The notes under the pieces were generated by a model. The model was not told the origin of the DNA, did no database searches, and saw only the letters and a program-made list of their open reading frames with translations. Positions 7,353 to 17,767 of a stretch of DNA of 64,000 bases are shown here, piece by piece (position 1 is the stretch's first letter; each line of letters starts with the position of its first letter). A program made the position numbers and the translations under genes. Source of the DNA: Streptomyces griseocarneus. Its GTDB lineage: Bacteria; Actinomycetota; Actinomycetes; Streptomycetales; Streptomycetaceae. The DNA lies in the NCBI GenBank assembly GCA_003674045.1, contig PENC01000002.1, positions 1,075,547 to 1,139,546 on the forward strand. The letters run 5' to 3'.

Positions 7353-8092
7353 TGCGCCTCCTCCAGGGTGCGGGCGAGGGCCTCGCGCTGGGCCGTGTCG
7401 AGGGTGGCGCAGCCGGCGACCGCCAGGTCGAGCAGGGCGTTGAGCTCCTCGCGGGCGAAGGGCTCGGCCTCGGCGGTGCCCTGGACCTCGACGAAGCGGC
7501 CGTCGCCGGTGCAGACGACGTTCATGTCGGTCTCGGCGCGGACGTCCTCCTCGTAGCAGAGGTCGAGGAGGGGCACGCCGTCGACGATGCCGACGCTGAC
7601 GGCGGAGACGGTGCCGGTGAGCGGCTTGCGGCCGTGCTTGATCAGCTTCTTGGCCTGGGCCCAGGCGATGGCGTCGGCGAGGGCCACGTAGGCGCCGGTG
7701 ATGGCGGCCGTGCGGGTGCCGCCGTCGGCCTGGAGGACGTCGCAGTCGAGGACGATCGTGTTCTCGCCCAGCGCCTTGAAGTCGATCACGGCGCGCAGGG
7801 AGCGGCCGATGAGGCGGGAGATCTCGTGGGTGCGGCCGCCGATCTTGCCGCGGACGGACTCGCGGTCGCCGCGGGTGTTGGTGGCGCGCGGCAGCATCGC
7901 GTACTCGGCGGTGACCCAGCCCTCGCCGGTGCCCTTGCGCCAGCGCGGGACGCCCTCGGTGACGCTGGCGGTGCAGAAGACCTTGGTGTCCCCGAAGGAG
8001 ACGAGGACGGAGCCCTCGGCGTGCTTGCTCCAGCCGCGCTGGATGGTCACGGGGCGGAGCTGGTCGGGCGTACGGCCGTCGATGCGAGACAT
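7349..8092 (-). CDS. rph: Ribonuclease PH
   Basis: A 247-residue phosphorolytic 3'-5' exoribonuclease that trims tRNA precursors using phosphate. It begins [20 protein letters not shown], the classic RNase PH N-terminus, and contains the MLPRATNTR loop, [13 protein letters not shown], and the [16 protein letters not shown] phosphate-binding segment. The ATG at 8092 is chosen over upstream in-frame starts because the family N-terminus begins here. It is the first gene of a two-gene unit with rdgB. Confidence 0.95.
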   Translation of the reverse strand: MSRIDGRTPDQLRPVTIQRGWSKHAEGSVLVSFGDTKVFCTASVTEGVPRWRKGTGEGWVTAEYAMLPRATNTRGDRESVRGKIGGRTHEISRLIGRSLRAVIDFKALGENTIVLDCDVLQADGGTRTAAITGAYVALADAIAWAQAKKLIKHGRKPLTGTVSAVSVGIVDGVPLLDLCYEEDVRAETDMNVVCTGDGRFVEVQGTAEAEPFAREELNALLDLAVAGCATLDTAQREALARTLEEAQ

Positions 8093-8182
8093 GGGCACGA
8101 GCCTATAGGCAACGCGAAGGACCCCGTTCCGGATCACCTGGGTGCCGGTACGGGGCCCTGCGGGAGGGAGCCTCGTGGCTCC

Positions 8183-8416
8183 TTACATCATGTCTTCGAT
8201 CTCACCGGCGATCGGGTCGGCCTCGGTGCCGATGACGACCTGGATGGCGGTGCCCATCTTGACGACGCCGTGGGCGCCGGCGGCCTTGAGCGCGGCCTCG
8301 TCGACGAGCTCGGGGTCACCGACCTCGCAGCGCAGGCGGGTGATGCAGCCCTCGACCTCTTCGATGTTGTCGATCCCGCCGAGACCGGCGACGATCTTCT
8401 CAGCCTTGCTGGCCAT
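8183..8416 (-). CDS. nagF: PTS EIIB domain protein for N-acetylglucosamine
   Basis: A 77-residue stand-alone EIIB of the glucose/GlcNAc superfamily. It carries the phospho-cysteine motif EGCITRLRCEVGDP; Cys receives phosphate from EIIA (Crr) and passes it to the sugar bound by EIIC. The ATG at 8416 has an AGGAG five bases upstream; an upstream GTG is too close to that site. It is divergent from nagE1, sharing a promoter region with a dre site at 8572-8587. In streptomycetes, EIIB and EIIC of the GlcNAc system are encoded separately, which fits this arrangement. Confidence 0.9.
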   Translation of the reverse strand: MASKAEKIVAGLGGIDNIEEVEGCITRLRCEVGDPELVDEAALKAAGAHGVVKMGTAIQVVIGTEADPIAGEIEDMM

Positions 8417-8571
8417 GTGCACTCCTGGATGTCTCGGCCCTTCGGCGGTCCCGCCGATCGGCTTTCACACGGTAACCCACGTTCAGCGCAACTACGCGGG
8501 CGTATGTCCGTCATCTGGCGAAAGATGACGACCAACCGGCGCTGCGCTCCGGGAGGCCCGAACACACCGCA

Positions 8572-8587
8572 AGTGGTCTACACCAGT
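8572..8587. promoter_or_regulatory. DasR-responsive element (dre) between nagF and nagE1
   Basis: AGTGGTCTACACCAGT, a near-perfect 16-bp palindrome matching the remembered dre consensus (ACTGGTCTAGACCAGT). DasR, a GntR-family repressor released by glucosamine-6-phosphate, should bind here. It lies 79-94 bases upstream of the nagE1 ATG and about 156 bases upstream of nagF, so it may control both. Confidence 0.85.
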
Positions 8588-8665
8588 ATGCGGCACGGCG
8601 GCGGGTGGCCGCCGTCGGGGCGGCGAGCTCCGGGCGGGAAACGCTCAGGGAAGCGGAGGCGGAAG

Positions 8666-9979
8666 ATGACGACGGACGCCGCGGCGGCCCCGCGCGGGAA
8701 GAAGTGGGCGCAGACCCTCTTCTCGAACCTGCAGAAGATGGGCCGCAGCCTCCAGCTGCCGATCGCGGTGCTGCCCGCGGCGGGCATCCTCAACCGGCTG
8801 GGGCAGCCGGACGTCTTCGGCAAGGACGGGCTGGGCTGGACCGACGTCGCGAAGGTCTTCGCGGGCGCGGGCGGGGCGCTGCTGGACTCGGGTCTCGGCC
8901 TGCCGCTGCTGTTCTGCGTGGGCGTGGCTATCGGCATGGCGAAGAAGGCGGACGGCTCCACGGCGCTGGCCGCGGTGGTGGCTTTCCTCGTCTACTTCTC
9001 CGTCCTGCACCAGTTCCCGGAGGACTGCCCGCACGAGGCGAAGTTCGGCGGGGCGGGGCTGTGGAGCGGGGTGTGCGTCACGGGCACGGGGGCGGCGAGC
9101 CCGGCGACCTTCCAGAATCCGGGGGTGTTCGGCGGCATCGTCATCGGGCTGCTCAGCGCCTGGTTCTGGGTGCGCTTCCACCGGGTGCGGCTGGTGGACT
9201 GGCTGGGCTTCTTCAACGGGCGCCGACTGGTGCCGATCCTCATGTCCTTCGTCGCGCTGGCCTTCGCGGTGGTCTGTCTGTGGGTCTGGCCGCCGGTCGG
9301 GCACGCGCTGACGAGCTTCAGCAAGTGGCTGTCGGACCTGGGGTCGGCGGGCGCGGGTGTGTTCGGCGTGGCGAACCGCGCGCTGCTGGTGGTGGGGCTC
9401 CACCAGTTCCTCAACACCTTCATGTGGTTCCAGTTCGGCGAGTACACCAAGCCGGACGGCACGGTGGTGCACGGCGACATCAACCGTTTCCTGGCGGGTG
9501 ACCCGCACGCGGGTCAGTTCACCTCGGGCTTCTTCCCGATCATGATGTTCGCGCTGCCCGCCGCGGCGCTCGCGATCGCGCACTGCGCGAAGCCGCACCA
9601 CCGCAAGACCGTGAGCGGCATGATGCTGTCGGTGGGCCTGACCTCGTTCGTCACGGGCATCACGGAGCCCATCGAGTACTCCTTCCTCTTCATCGCGCCC
9701 CTGCTCTATGTCATCCATGCGCTGCTGACGGGTGTGTCGATGGCGGTGACGTGGGGCTTCGGCGTGCACGACGGCTTCAGCTTCTCCGCGGGCCTGATCG
9801 ACTACGTCATCAACTGGGGGCTCGCGACCAAGCCGTGGCTGATCATTCCGATCGGGCTCTGCTTCGCAGTCGTCTACTACGTGCTTTTCCGCTTCGCCAT
9901 TACCAAGTTCGACCTGCCCACGCCGGGCCGCGAGCCGGAAGAACTGGCGGAGGAGATCGAGCGGGAGAACATCAAGTAA
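8666..9979 (+). CDS. nagE1: PTS EIIC permease, N-acetylglucosamine type (first copy)
   Basis: A 437-residue membrane permease of the glucose/GlcNAc EIIC family with about ten hydrophobic segments. Family features are the N-terminal SLQLPIAVLPAAGILNRLGQ, the central H-containing NRALLVVGLHQFLNTFMWFQ, and GITEPIEYSFLFIAPLLY, where the Glu contacts the sugar. The ATG at 8666 follows a GGAGGCGGAAG site. There is no fused EIIB or EIIA; NagF supplies EIIB. It is highly similar in layout to the second copy at 10203. The symbol follows the Streptomyces order nagF-nagE1-nagE2 as I remember it; the paralogue assignment is by position. Confidence 0.88.
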   Translation: MTTDAAAAPRGKKWAQTLFSNLQKMGRSLQLPIAVLPAAGILNRLGQPDVFGKDGLGWTDVAKVFAGAGGALLDSGLGLPLLFCVGVAIGMAKKADGSTALAAVVAFLVYFSVLHQFPEDCPHEAKFGGAGLWSGVCVTGTGAASPATFQNPGVFGGIVIGLLSAWFWVRFHRVRLVDWLGFFNGRRLVPILMSFVALAFAVVCLWVWPPVGHALTSFSKWLSDLGSAGAGVFGVANRALLVVGLHQFLNTFMWFQFGEYTKPDGTVVHGDINRFLAGDPHAGQFTSGFFPIMMFALPAAALAIAHCAKPHHRKTVSGMMLSVGLTSFVTGITEPIEYSFLFIAPLLYVIHALLTGVSMAVTWGFGVHDGFSFSAGLIDYVINWGLATKPWLIIPIGLCFAVVYYVLFRFAITKFDLPTPGREPEELAEEIERENIK

Positions 9980-10024
9980 AAAGCGCGCGACGCGGCGGCT
10001 CCGTCACGCACGGGGCGGCCGCCC

Positions 10025-10055
10025 ACGGCCCCCGGGACTCCTGCCCGGGGGCCGT
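10025..10055 (+). terminator. Rho-independent-type terminator after nagE1
   Basis: A 12-bp stem ACGGCCCCCGGG/CCCGGGGGCCGT with a 7-base loop, followed by TTT, 45 bases beyond the nagE1 stop. It separates the two permease transcripts. Confidence 0.8.
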
Positions 10056-10116
10056 TTCCCTGTGTCCGAGACCACCTGGAAGCATGGATTCCTTTATCCC
10101 GGACTCACGTGCTACA

Positions 10117-10132
10117 ACAGGTCTAAACCACT
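10117..10132. promoter_or_regulatory. Upstream dre-like site of nagE2
   Basis: ACAGGTCTAAACCACT, which reads AGTGGTTTAGACCTGT on the other strand. It is an imperfect dre palindrome lying one base from the second site. It sits 71-86 bases before the nagE2 ATG. Confidence 0.7.
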
Positions 10133-10133
10133 G

Positions 10134-10149
10134 AGTGGTGTAGACCAGA
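10134..10149. promoter_or_regulatory. Downstream dre site of nagE2
   Basis: AGTGGTGTAGACCAGA, a close dre match, 54-69 bases before the nagE2 ATG. Together with the adjacent site it forms a double DasR operator. Confidence 0.82.
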
Positions 10150-10202
10150 TTGCGGGCCGTCCCCCCTTCCCCCCGAGCGCCCGCCTCACCTGGAGGAATC
10201 CG

Positions 10203-11528
<1,326 letters not shown>

Positions 11529-11575
11529 CAGCGGTAACAGCGGCGGGAACTCCCCCCATTACTCCGCACAGCGGC

Positions 11576-11613
11576 CGAGGGCCCCTGGAATCCACGGATT
11601 CCAGGGGCCCTCG
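11576..11613 (+). terminator. Strong terminator after nagE2
   Basis: An 18-bp perfect inverted repeat CGAGGGCCCCTGGAATCC/GGATTCCAGGGGCCCTCG with a minimal loop, 47 bases after the stop. It also faces the end of the convergent metallohydrolase gene. Confidence 0.9.
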
Positions 11614-11666
11614 CCGTTATTTCCCCGAAAAGCAGGGGAATCCGCTTTAGCGGCGCATTACCCCGG

Positions 11667-12419
11667 CTAAACCTCGTAGACGGCGCCCGCGCGGGCCAGT
11701 TCCACCGGCCCGCCGTAGACCGCGCGGGCGTCGCGGAGATTGGTCAGCGGATCCGTCCACGGCGGGATGTGGGTGAGCACGAGGCGGGCCACGCCCGCGC
11801 GGGCGGCGTGCTCGCCGGCCTCACGGCCGGTGAGGTGGAGGTCCGGGATGTCCTCCTTGCCATGGGTGAAGGAGGCCTCGCACAGCAGCAGGTCGGCGTC
11901 CACGGACAGCTCGTGCAGCGCCTGGCAGGGCCCGGTGTCACCGGAGTAGACCAGCGCGCCGCCGTTGTGCTCGATCCGGAAGGCGTACGCCTCGACGGGG
12001 TGCCGGACCCGGTCGGTACGGATGGTGAGCGGGCCCGCGGTGAAGGTGCCCGGCTTCAGGGTGCGGAAGTCGAAGACCTCCGCCATGCAGCTCTCGTCCG
12101 GCACGTCGCCGTACGCCGCGGCCAGCCGCTGCTCGGTGCCCTCCGGTCCGTGCACGGGGATGGCGTCGGCCCTGCCGCCCTCGTGCCGGTAGTAGCGGGC
12201 GACGAAATAGCCGCACATGTCGATGCAGTGGTCGGGGTGCAGATGCGACAGCAGAATGGCGTCGAGGTCGTAGAGACCGATGTGGCGCTGCAGCTCGCCG
12301 AGGGCGCCGTTGCCCATGTCGAGGAGCAGCCGGAAGCCGTCGGCCTCTACGAGGTAGCTCGAGCAGGGTGATTCCGTGGACGGGAACGACCCGGAGCATC
12401 CGACGACGGTGAGCTTCAT
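11667..12419 (-). CDS. Metallo-beta-lactamase-fold hydrolase (RNase Z-like family)
   Basis: A 250-residue protein with the metal motif LLSHLHPDHCIDM (HxHxDH). A further metal Asp is in VYSGDTGPC and a His in VLTHIPPW. It starts at MKLTVVGCSGSFP, typical of the actinobacterial MBL branch related to RNase Z/ElaC. It lacks the flexible arm of RNase Z, so phosphodiesterase or nuclease activity is possible but not assignable. The ATG at 12419 has GGAGG 11 bases upstream. It is the neighbour downstream of cysM, as mycobacterial MBL proteins near rph and rdgB often are. Confidence 0.85.
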   Translation of the reverse strand: MKLTVVGCSGSFPSTESPCSSYLVEADGFRLLLDMGNGALGELQRHIGLYDLDAILLSHLHPDHCIDMCGYFVARYYRHEGGRADAIPVHGPEGTEQRLAAAYGDVPDESCMAEVFDFRTLKPGTFTAGPLTIRTDRVRHPVEAYAFRIEHNGGALVYSGDTGPCQALHELSVDADLLLCEASFTHGKEDIPDLHLTGREAGEHAARAGVARLVLTHIPPWTDPLTNLRDARAVYGGPVELARAGAVYEV

Positions 12420-12559
12420 ACGGGCCTGAACCTCCGTGGGCCGGTTACGGGGGGCCATGAGCGGTCCGTCGAGCGTAAGGCGCGAAGCGGACGGCCGCTC
12501 CTCTGCGAGGTTCGGTTGTGGTTGAAGTCACCGGTACGGCGGCACGGCGTTGGCTTCGC

Positions 12560-12680
12560 GGTGTGCCTATTGGGGTGCGTCTTGCGCTTGGCGCGCGGCC
12601 GCGGGTCGGTGGGGGCTTGTCGCGCAGTTCCCCGCGCCCCTTAAGGGCCGGGGCTGCGCCCCGGATCCCGTCGCCTCCCC
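12560..12680 (-). repeat. Intergenic GC-rich repeat, copy 2
   Basis: Inverted orientation. It holds GGTGGGGGCTTGTCGCGCAG followed by TTCCCCGCGCCCCTTAAGG and the GGGGCTGCGCCCCGG hairpin. It occupies the space between cysM and the metallohydrolase gene and probably acts as terminator for cysM. Confidence 0.75.
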
Positions 12681-12683
12681 CGG

Positions 12684-13930
<1,247 letters not shown>

Positions 13931-14050
13931 GTCGTGGACTCCCTGTCCGAATACGTGCGGGCACCTGTGGCAACGACGCCCGCATCGTATCGATTCCCTG
14001 TGCGTGTCCCGGAAGCTCGTCCCGCCATCCGGGACTGCCCGTCTCAGCCC

Positions 14051-14473
14051 TCAGTACGCCTCGACGACGCGGACCTCTTCCTCGGTGACCTCGCCGTCGA
14101 CTATCCGGAAGGAACGGAACTGGAAGGGGCCGGTGCCGTCGGTGTCGGCGGTGGAGACGAGCACGTAGTGGGCGCCGGGCTCGTTGGCGTACGAGATGTC
14201 GGTGCGCGAGGGGTACGCCTCGGTGGCGGTGTGCGAGTGGTAGACGATCACCGGCTCCTCGTCGCGGTCGTCCATCTCGCGGTAGAGCTTGAGCAGGTCC
14301 GCCGAGTCGAACTCGTAGAACGTGGGCGAGCGCGCGGCGTTGAGCATCGGGATGAACCGCTCGGGACGCCCGCCGCCGACCGGGCCCGCGACCACGCCGC
14401 ACGCCTCGTCGGGGTGGTCGGCACGAGCGTGGGCGACGATCCGGTCGTAGAGGTCCCGCGTGATGGTCAGCAT
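14051..14473 (-). CDS. mec: JAMM-family metallopeptidase releasing cysteine from CysO (Mec)
   Basis: A 140-residue protein with the JAMM zinc motif in IVYHSHTATEAYPSRTDIS (HxH with downstream S and D) and the upstream Glu in DEACGVVAG. It hydrolyses the CysO-cysteine amide bond and probably also trims the Met-Val tail of pro-CysO. The ATG at 14473 gives MLTITRDLYDRIV, the conserved beginning of the family; the longer reading runs into the intergenic repeat. It is the first gene of the mec-cysO-cysM group, with a 120-base gap before cysO. Confidence 0.9.
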   Translation of the reverse strand: MLTITRDLYDRIVAHARADHPDEACGVVAGPVGGGRPERFIPMLNAARSPTFYEFDSADLLKLYREMDDRDEEPVIVYHSHTATEAYPSRTDISYANEPGAHYVLVSTADTDGTGPFQFRSFRIVDGEVTEEEVRVVEAY

Positions 14474-14488
14474 GGGGGCAAGAATAAA

Positions 14489-14620
14489 CAGACCCCGCGC
14501 CCCTGAAAGGGGCGCGGGGAACTGCGCGACCAGCCACGACGGACACGCAGACGCCCACCGGAGCGCGGGAGGCACCCCGGTGGGCGTGGGGGTCCGGGGG
14601 CGGAGCCCCCAGGGGGTGAT
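14489..14620 (+). repeat. Intergenic GC-rich repeat, copy 3, with terminator
   Basis: A 12-bp hairpin (CCCCGCGCCCCT, loop GAA, AGGGGCGCGGGG; 14493-14519) is followed by GGGGAACTGCGCGACCAGCC and the CACCCCGGTGGGCG and GGGGGCGGAGCCCCC blocks. It separates the permease gene from mec and is expected to stop read-through. Confidence 0.8.
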
Positions 14621-16132
14621 CTACGCGGCCCGGTCCAGCTCCGCGCGGGTGGCGGCAGCCAACTCCGCATAGTGCGACGCCGGCTTCCGCACGAACGCCT
14701 GCGGGTTGCGCCGCTTGAGGGCGAAGTAGGAGACCACCATCAGCAGGGCCCAGCCCGGAGCGCAGTAGAGCGAGACCCGGGAGTCCTCGTCGACGCCCAT
14801 CAGCACGATGACCATGGCGATGAAGAGCAGGGCGAACACGCTCGTCCAGGGCGCGCCGGGGGCGCGGAACTCGGACTTCGGCAGGACCCCCGCGTTGGAG
14901 AGGTAGCGGTAGCGGAGCTGGGCCGTGAGGATCATGATCCAGGCCCACATGCCGGAGATCGTCGCGAAGGAGACGACGTAGGTGAAGGCCTGGCCCGGCC
15001 ACTGGTAGTTGATCCAGACGCCGACCAGCATCAGCGCGGCGGAGGCCGTGGTGCCGCGCAGCGGCAGGCCCTTCTTGCTGAGCTGGGCGAAGAACTTCGG
15101 GCCCTGGCCGTTGAGCGCGAGGTCGCGCAGCATGCGGCCGGTGGAGTACATGCCGGAGTTGCAGGAGGAGAGGGCGGCGGTGAGCACCACGAAGTTCACG
15201 ATGCCGGCGCCCGCCGGGAGGCCGATCTTCTCGAACGCGGCCACGAAGGGGCTCACACCGGGCAGGAACTCGGACCACGGCACGACGGCGAGGATGATGA
15301 TCAGGGCGCCGATGTAGAAGACGGCGATGCGCCACGGCACGGTGTTGATGGCCTTGGGCAGGGTCTTCTTCGGGTTCTTGGCCTCGCCCGCGGTGACGCC
15401 GACGAGCTCGACGGCCAGGAAGGCGAACATCACGATCTGCAACGTCATCAGGGTGCTCTTGATGCCGTTGGGGAAGAAGCCGTGGTGCGACCAGAGGTTG
15501 TCGAAGGAGGCGGTGTCACCGGCGTTGGAGAAGCCGAGGGTGATGACGCCGAGGCCGATCAGGATCATGCCGATGATGGCGGTGACCTTGACCATGGAGA
15601 ACCAGAACTCGAGCTCGCCGAAGAGCTTCACGGAGATCAGGTTGGCCAGGTAGAGGACGACGGTGAAGGCCAGCGCCGAGGCCCACTGCGGGATGTGGAC
15701 GCTGGAGTCCTTGGTCCAGAAGTTCACATAGGTCGCGGCGGCGGTCACCTCGGTGATGCCGGTGACGACCCAGAAGAGCCAGTAGGTCCAGCCCGTGACA
15801 TAGCCCCAGAACGGGCCGAGGAACTCGCGCGCGTAATCGGAGAAAGAACCCGAGACCGGGCGGTACATGAGCAGCTCGCCGAGCGCCCGCATGATGAAGA
15901 AGATGACGAGGCCGGCTATCGCGTAAGCCAGGATCAGGCTGGGACCCGCCCTGTGGATGGCCGTGCCCGCGCCGAGGAAGAGGCCGGTGCCGATGGCACC
16001 GCCGATGGCGATCATCTGGATCTGCCGGTTGCCCAGCCCCCGCTGGTAACCCTCGGAAGCTCCCTGTCCGCTTCCGTCCTGCCGTGCGGCCTCCGCGTCT
16101 GCGGATCGGTCCGCGACCTGCTCAGAGGTCAT
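14621..16132 (-). CDS. Amino-acid permease (AAT/APC family)
   Basis: A 503-residue, 12-helix APC transporter. The first helix holds the conserved IAIGGAIGTGLFLGAGTAIH, followed by FFIMRALGELLMYRPVSGSF and a helix-6 region with FAFLAVELVGVTAGEAKNP, all typical of the AAT family (CycA, AnsP, AroP, GabP). CycA- or AnsP-like uptake of D-Ala/Gly/Ser or Asn is plausible, but the substrate cannot be read from sequence. The start ATG at 16132 is preceded by GGAGAAAGG. The long A/T-rich leader upstream holds the promoter. Confidence 0.9.
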   Translation of the reverse strand: MTSEQVADRSADAEAARQDGSGQGASEGYQRGLGNRQIQMIAIGGAIGTGLFLGAGTAIHRAGPSLILAYAIAGLVIFFIMRALGELLMYRPVSGSFSDYAREFLGPFWGYVTGWTYWLFWVVTGITEVTAAATYVNFWTKDSSVHIPQWASALAFTVVLYLANLISVKLFGELEFWFSMVKVTAIIGMILIGLGVITLGFSNAGDTASFDNLWSHHGFFPNGIKSTLMTLQIVMFAFLAVELVGVTAGEAKNPKKTLPKAINTVPWRIAVFYIGALIIILAVVPWSEFLPGVSPFVAAFEKIGLPAGAGIVNFVVLTAALSSCNSGMYSTGRMLRDLALNGQGPKFFAQLSKKGLPLRGTTASAALMLVGVWINYQWPGQAFTYVVSFATISGMWAWIMILTAQLRYRYLSNAGVLPKSEFRAPGAPWTSVFALLFIAMVIVLMGVDEDSRVSLYCAPGWALLMVVSYFALKRRNPQAFVRKPASHYAELAAATRAELDRAA

Positions 16133-16520
16133 GGTGGTGCGCCTTTCTCCATACCGATCCGGCCAAATGCGGATCGGGTCCAGATCCCCCCGGATGGAGT
16201 CCTGCAGCGCCGACGGTCGGCCGGCTAAGCGCTCCCGCCGTGACATGGGTGGCGTCACGGAGGCAGGTCGTGAAGGTTTATCACGTGGCGCAATGTGATC
16301 GTCCAGGCTGCTGTGGTGCACGCCACAATAAAAGTAGGACAAATAAGAAAAGGCCGCCTATTGGCGACCACTACGGTAACTCGATCGTTATCCGGAATTG
16401 AGCGTTCGCTGAGCGAACGGCCGGTGAGTGGTGTTCGGCTATCGGACGCCGATCGGGTGATTCCGGACCACCCGACCGTAGCGTCCGCACTGCGGGAAAC
16501 CGCAAGGTTCAAGCCACGGC
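16133..16520 (-). promoter_or_regulatory. Upstream region of the permease, with a palindrome
   Basis: A 388-base non-coding stretch, unusually rich in A and T between 16260 and 16400. It must contain the permease promoter and the end of the clpS-DUF2017 transcript. The clearest element is CGTTCGCTGAGCGAACG (16403-16419), a perfect 8-bp inverted repeat around one base. It could be an operator or a short hairpin. No specific regulator can be assigned. Confidence 0.5.
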
Positions 16521-17114
16521 TCAGGACATCAGCGCCTCGACGAGGGTCTCCTGGAGGCCGCCCAGCCAGAGGTACGCCATCACCATCGGCTTGCGGGGGT
16601 CCTCGTCCGGCAGCCGGAGGAACGCCTCGCCGTCGTCCTCCTCCGTGACCTCCAGCCGGGTGCCGATGGTCAGCCGCAGGTCGTTGAGCGCACCCAGCCA
16701 GCGGCGGCACTCCTCGGGCGACAGCCGCAGCACCGCGCCGCGGTCGCCGCCGACGGTCAGCGCGTCCAGCGAGCGGACGACGGCGAGGGCGTCGTCGCGC
16801 TTGCGGTCCCGCAGGTCGTTCTCGGTGTAGCGGCGGAATTCGGCGGCGTGCGCGCGCTGCTCCACGTCCTGCGGGACACCGGGCTCGCCGTACGCGTCGG
16901 GGAAGAGCCGGGCCAGCGCGGGGTCGGCGGGCGGCTCGCTCGGGCCCTCGGCGAAGAGGCGCGCGAGCGGATCGGCGTCTTCGGGACCGTGCCCGTCACC
17001 GGGCCCGATGAGCTCCAGCAGCTGGACGGCCAGGCTGCGCAGGATGGAGACCTCGACCTCGTCCAGGGCCACGGCGGCCCCGCCGCCCGCGAGCGGCTCG
17101 AAGTGCCCGGCCAT
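16521..17114 (-). CDS. DUF2017 protein encoded with ClpS
   Basis: A 197-residue actinobacterial protein of the DUF2017 family (GHFEPLAGGGAAVALDEVE near the start, then LRSLAVQLLELIG). It is alpha-helical, acidic and has no membrane segment or catalytic signature that I recognise. The ATG at 17114 shares one base with the clpS stop (TGATG). Its constant pairing with clpS in actinobacteria suggests a role near ClpP-dependent proteolysis, but no biochemical function is known to me. Confidence 0.85.
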   Translation of the reverse strand: MAGHFEPLAGGGAAVALDEVEVSILRSLAVQLLELIGPGDGHGPEDADPLARLFAEGPSEPPADPALARLFPDAYGEPGVPQDVEQRAHAAEFRRYTENDLRDRKRDDALAVVRSLDALTVGGDRGAVLRLSPEECRRWLGALNDLRLTIGTRLEVTEEDDGEAFLRLPDEDPRKPMVMAYLWLGGLQETLVEALMS

Positions 17115-17425
17115 CAACGGTCCTGCGACAGGGTCGCCCACAGGCCGTAGCCGTGCATCGCCTGCACGTCACGCTCCATTTCCTCGCGACTGCCGCTGGA
17201 CACGGTGGCGCGGCCCTTGTGGTGGACGTCGAGCATCAGCTTGTGGGCCTTGTCCTTGGAGTAGCCGAAGTAGGCCTGGAAGACATACGTCACATAACTC
17301 ATGAGGTTGACAGGATCGTTGTGAACCAACGTGACCCAGGGGACGTCGGGCTCGGTCACCGCGAAGGGTGCCTCGCTCGATTCGGGTCGTTCGATCTCAA
17401 CGGGGGCGACGCTCACGGTTTCCAT
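17114..17425 (-). CDS. clpS: ATP-dependent Clp protease adaptor ClpS
   Basis: A 103-residue adaptor that delivers N-end-rule substrates to ClpA/ClpC-ClpP. The signature [20 protein letters not shown] contains the Asn-Asp that binds the substrate alpha-amino group. Later [15 protein letters not shown] and a Glu/Met-rich final helix fit. There is a flexible N-terminal tail of about 25 residues. The ATG at 17425 ([15 protein letters not shown]) is preferred because upstream sequence is the intergenic repeat. Confidence 0.95.
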   Translation of the reverse strand: METVSVAPVEIERPESSEAPFAVTEPDVPWVTLVHNDPVNLMSYVTYVFQAYFGYSKDKAHKLMLDVHHKGRATVSSGSREEMERDVQAMHGYGLWATLSQDR

Positions 17426-17446
17426 GCTGCCACTCGCCTGCGGCGC

Positions 17447-17680
17447 TTGCACAAACGGGGTGCCTCTTGCGCTGCTCGTGCGGCTGCGGGTTCGGTGGGG
17501 GCTGGTCGCGCAGTTCCCCGCGCCCCTTAAGACCGGGGCTTCGCCCCGGATCCCGCTACGTCGGTTGTGGGCATGCGTTCCGCAAGGGGCGGAACGGGTG
17601 GGCACAACCGGACCACCGGGCCGCACCGAAACGGGGTCCGGGGGCGGAGCCCCCGGTTATGGGAAGTGGGGTGACGAAGC
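17447..17680 (-). repeat. Intergenic GC-rich repeat, copy 4 (long form)
   Basis: Inverted orientation with GGTCGCGCAGTTCCCCGCGC and the GGGGCTTCGCCCCGG hairpin. An additional module follows in which TTGTGGGC, GTTCCGC, GCGGAAC and GTGGGCACAA form a nested inverted repeat, then GGTCCGGGGGCGGAGCCCCC. The extra module recurs in copy 9. It fills the divergent clpS/pncB spacer, leaving about 85 bases for the pncB promoter. Confidence 0.75.
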
Positions 17681-17767
17681 CCGCCCCCTAGAAATCGTCA
17701 GTCTGACGAGTAGCGGGGGTAGCATCATCGCGAAGGCCCTGGACGGACATAAGCGAGGTAGGGCGAA

